A stretch of DNA of 34,980 nucleotides from Pseudomonadota bacterium. GTDB taxonomy: Bacteria > Pseudomonadota > Alphaproteobacteria > Sphingomonadales > Sphingomonadaceae. The stretch is from contig JAJYQP010000020.1 of NCBI GenBank assembly GCA_021794525.1, positions 1-34,980 of the forward strand. Direction: 5' to 3'. This document shows positions 34,201-34,980 of the stretch, piece after piece; the stretch's first letter is position 1; each line of letters begins with the position of its first letter. Below the pieces are notes generated by a model. That model was not told the DNA's origin. It saw nothing but the letters and a program-made list of their open reading frames with translations, and searched no databases. A program made the translations under genes and the position numbers.

Positions 34201-34578
34201 CTCCCACACCTTGGCGATAAAATCCTCGCGCGAATAATTGGTGCGCCTGTCCTGCCGCTCCGCCATCTGGCGCTCGACCACCATCTGCGTCGCGATGCCT
34301 GCATGGTCGGTGCCAACCACCCACAGCGCGTCCTTCCCGCGCAGCCGCTCGTAGCGGACGACCACGTCCTGCAGCGTGTTGTCGAGCGCGTGCCCGATGT
34401 GCAGGCTGCCGGTCACGTTCGGCGGCGGATTGACGATGGTGAAGGGCTGGGCGTCGGGGCGCTCGGGCCGGAACGCGCCTGTCTCCTCCCAATGCGCATA
34501 CCATTTCGCCTCGATCGCGGCTGGGTCGAAAGTCTTCGCAAGTTCGTTCGTCGGCGTGTCGGTCAGGGTGTCAGTCAT
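31246..34578 (-). CDS. valS: Valyl-tRNA synthetase with two in-frame mobile insertions
   Basis: 1110 residues, against roughly 900-950 in the family. Class I core intact: HIGH at residues 60-63 ([11 protein letters not shown]), editing domain ([38 protein letters not shown]), KMSKS at 764-768, anticodon-binding helices, and the C-terminal coiled coil. The extra length comes from two insertions: residues 500-523 encode the RHSRAGGNP...MDPRLRGDD palindrome and residues 552-708 a DUF559-domain cassette (separate entries). Only [20 protein letters not shown] and ATLGWPQ lie between them. Both fall before [20 protein letters not shown], between catalytic-core elements, probably in surface loops. 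There is no stop codon, so the product should be an enlarged ValS. The gene is essential in bacteria and no second copy is visible here, so it is presumably functional. Confidence 0.95.
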   Translation of the reverse strand: MTDTLTDTPTNELAKTFDPAAIEAKWYAHWEETGAFRPERPDAQPFTIVNPPPNVTGSLHIGHALDNTLQDVVVRYERLRGKDALWVVGTDHAGIATQMVVERQMAERQDRRTNYSREDFIAKVWEWKHESGGTITRQLRRLGCSMDWSREQFTMDPHFSAAVTKVFVDLYNRGLIYRAKRLVNWDPALKTAISDLEVENREVPGHMWHFKYPLAGGETYTYVERDGEGNVTLEEERDYIAIATTRPETMLGDGAVAVHPSDQRYAPIVGKFCEIPVGPKDHRRLIPIITDDYPDPEFGSGAVKITGAHDENDYGVAQRNNIPMYRLMDEVAAMRADGAPYAEASAQAMRIARGEVSVDANAVDALNLVPDEYRGLDRYEARKRVVADIDAEGLMLMVEDKPIMQPFGDRGGVVIEPMLTDQWYVDAEKLAAKPIEAVRSGAVEIVPKSWEKTFFNWMENIQPWCVSRQLWWGHRIPAWFGPDGQIFVAETEEEAYALYRHSRAGGNPAPTPEMDPRLRGDDEAVLIRDEDVLDTWFSSALWPFATLGWPQQSSPSPDGEGDHPQGGGGVSYRLPPKTNAAVTRAKAMRRTMPPSETALWNALRDRPGGLKFRRQHPAGDYVLDFFCPAAALAIEIDGEAHDRGDRPERDAARDAALEEWGVETLRIPARDVFHDLDAVVTQIVEYAGARIPLHHPADGPPPQQVGEDYSLLARHYPNDLLISGFDILFFWDARMMMMGQAMTGRNPWKRLYLHGLVRAADGQKMSKSKGNVVDPLGLIDRYGADALRFFMCAMESQGRDVKMDEKRVEGYRNFATKLWNATRFCQSNGISGGVGDHTGPGFVPNAAINRWIVGEVVETLETIDKAMAELRFDAAASAIYRFTWDRFCDWYLELIKGSIDEETKAVAGWVLDQILVMLHPFMPFVTEELWHAQGARPYDLILAQWPRPEASVDAAAKAEVDWLIALTSNVRVAKNELGIAPGAKLPAFLAAPSTLGSVVIGANRAAIERLARLTPITSGEAPAGAAMQVTVGEDVFVIPLEGVIDVEAEKARLAKARDASAKEAKALEGRLSNAAFVEKAKPEAVEKARADHAHHAAEVARLEAALARLG
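32454..32924 (-). mobile_element. DUF559-nuclease cassette inserted in frame in valS
   Basis: 471 bases (157 codons) bounded by a perfect 11-base inverted repeat, AATCCTCCCCA at 32454-32464 and its complement at 32914-32924. Each end is a double hairpin: CTCCCC(A/T)..GGGGAG, then ACCAYCC-GCA-GGRTGGT and GGAGGGGT. In valS orientation it encodes [17 protein letters not shown], then a DUF559 domain of the Vsr-like endonuclease superfamily: [73 protein letters not shown]. The end reads [18 protein letters not shown], i.e. the opposite hairpin translated. The nuclease frame has no stop of its own and continues in valS. Internal ATG codons (32817, 32805) lack a good ribosome site. Removing the 471 bases gives [17 protein letters not shown], an ordinary ValS sequence. 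Confidence 0.85.
33012..33081. repeat. REP-like palindrome (HSRAGGNP type) in frame in valS
   Basis: Two 26-base arms, each itself a hairpin (TCCCCGC-GCAG-GCGGGGA and TTCCCGC-GCAG-GCGGGAA), face each other around a short spacer. The arms differ at two positions that pair with each other inside the hairpin, a compensatory change. In valS frame it reads [23 protein letters not shown], a peptide met in many proteobacterial proteins that carry this common dispersed palindrome. It is read in frame and adds about 24 residues to ValS. Confidence 0.85.
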
Positions 34579-34682
34579 CGGGGCTGCCTTTGCCAGCGCC
34601 GATGCCGCAGTGCAACACGGGCGAGGGTAAGGGGTCGCAATGCCTTGTGGCGCGGAGCAAATCCACGCATAGACGCCGCGAT

Positions 34683-34980
34683 ATGGAGCGTTTCGCCGGG
34701 TTCGAGGTCCAGGACGGAGGGGGGCAGGGCGCCACGCTGGCGCTGACCGGGCCCTGGCTCGTCGCGACCGTCGGGGCGGTCGAGCGCGACCTGTTTGCGG
34801 TGTCTGAAAGCATTTCGCGCGTCGATCTGTCCGGCGTTACCGAGATCGATACCGTCGGGGCCTGGCTTGCCGCCCGCGCGGCCGAGCGGCGCGGCGCCGA
34901 GATCACCGGCGCCAGCGAACGGGCGCAGCGGCTGATGGGCGCGGTCGGCGGACTCGGCTTCGATGCCGACGTCAGCGCCC
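34683..34980 (+). CDS. N-terminus of MlaE-type ABC transporter permease (STAS-like domain), cut by window end
   Basis: From the ATG at 34683 the frame is open to the last base (99 codons) and continues beyond. It reads [51 protein letters not shown] and [13 protein letters not shown]. Residues up to about 90 form the STAS-like N-terminal domain seen in alphaproteobacterial MlaE-family permeases (VDLSG...DTVGAWL). The permease helices would lie outside. It is divergent from valS with a 104-base gap that must hold both promoters. The partial sequence fits MlaE well, but a lone STAS protein cannot be excluded. Confidence 0.62.
   Translation, partial: MERFAGFEVQDGGGQGATLALTGPWLVATVGAVERDLFAVSESISRVDLSGVTEIDTVGAWLAARAAERRGAEITGASERAQRLMGAVGGLGFDADVSA

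Noticed and set aside
32068-34746. Long plus-strand open frame opposite valS
   Set aside because: Low-complexity His/Arg/Asp-rich antisense translation; valS on the other strand has all class I synthetase motifs.

Overview
The window looks like chromosomal DNA of a GC-rich alphaproteobacterium, most likely a sphingomonad of the Erythrobacter/Altererythrobacter type. The evidence is protein-level: a TorF-type porin, a TIGR02186-type membrane protein next to TauE/SafE, a CruF-like carotenoid protein, a FAD-oxidoreductase/acetoacetate-decarboxylase-like fusion, and the HSRAGGNP palindrome typical of such genomes. No rRNA, tRNA or CRISPR array was seen.

Left part (1-2.8 kb) is an accessory scar. 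A tyrosine-integrase N-terminus enters from the left edge and is fused to a frameshifted Rhs 3' end. Its tip carries an HExxH metallopeptidase-like motif and is followed, overlapping by one base, by a small lipoprotein that is a candidate immunity protein. A shortened REP-associated (Y1) transposase follows.

2.8-8.4 kb (minus strand): a secreted S8 serine protease with an N-terminal heptapeptide repeat lies upstream of a periplasmic-TPR/GGDEF/EAL protein. 8.7-12.1 kb is a decaying flavin-monooxygenase operon: aldo/keto reductase, a broken SsuD-like LLM monooxygenase, an NAD(P)H:FMN reductase and a RibB-like protein that has lost its metal ligands. The operon is flanked by 3' remnants of a GH31 glycosidase and a YeiH-type exporter.

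12.1-16.1 kb: a two-gene, translationally coupled operon of a CruF-like carotenoid protein and a 1011-residue FAD-oxidoreductase/ADC-like fusion. Then acs (acetyl-CoA synthetase) with a repeat-rich upstream region, a metallophosphatase-ugd pair, a divergent TorF porin, glyoxalase I, NhaA, an NfrB-like glycosyltransferase (frameshifted) with an NfrA-like barrel protein, TauE/SafE plus TIGR02186 proteins, a HerA-like ATPase, queE and valS. The 5' end of an MlaE-type permease leaves the window on the right.

The most striking observation is in valS (31246-34578). The gene carries two foreign palindromic insertions in frame. One is a 70-bp REP-like palindrome. The other is a 471-bp (157-codon) cassette with 11-bp perfect terminal inverted repeats and covarying double-hairpin ends, enclosing a DUF559 (Vsr-like) nuclease domain without its own stop codon. 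Removing the 471 bp on paper restores an ordinary ValS sequence, so an essential tRNA synthetase appears to host a nuclease-bearing mobile palindromic element in its reading frame.
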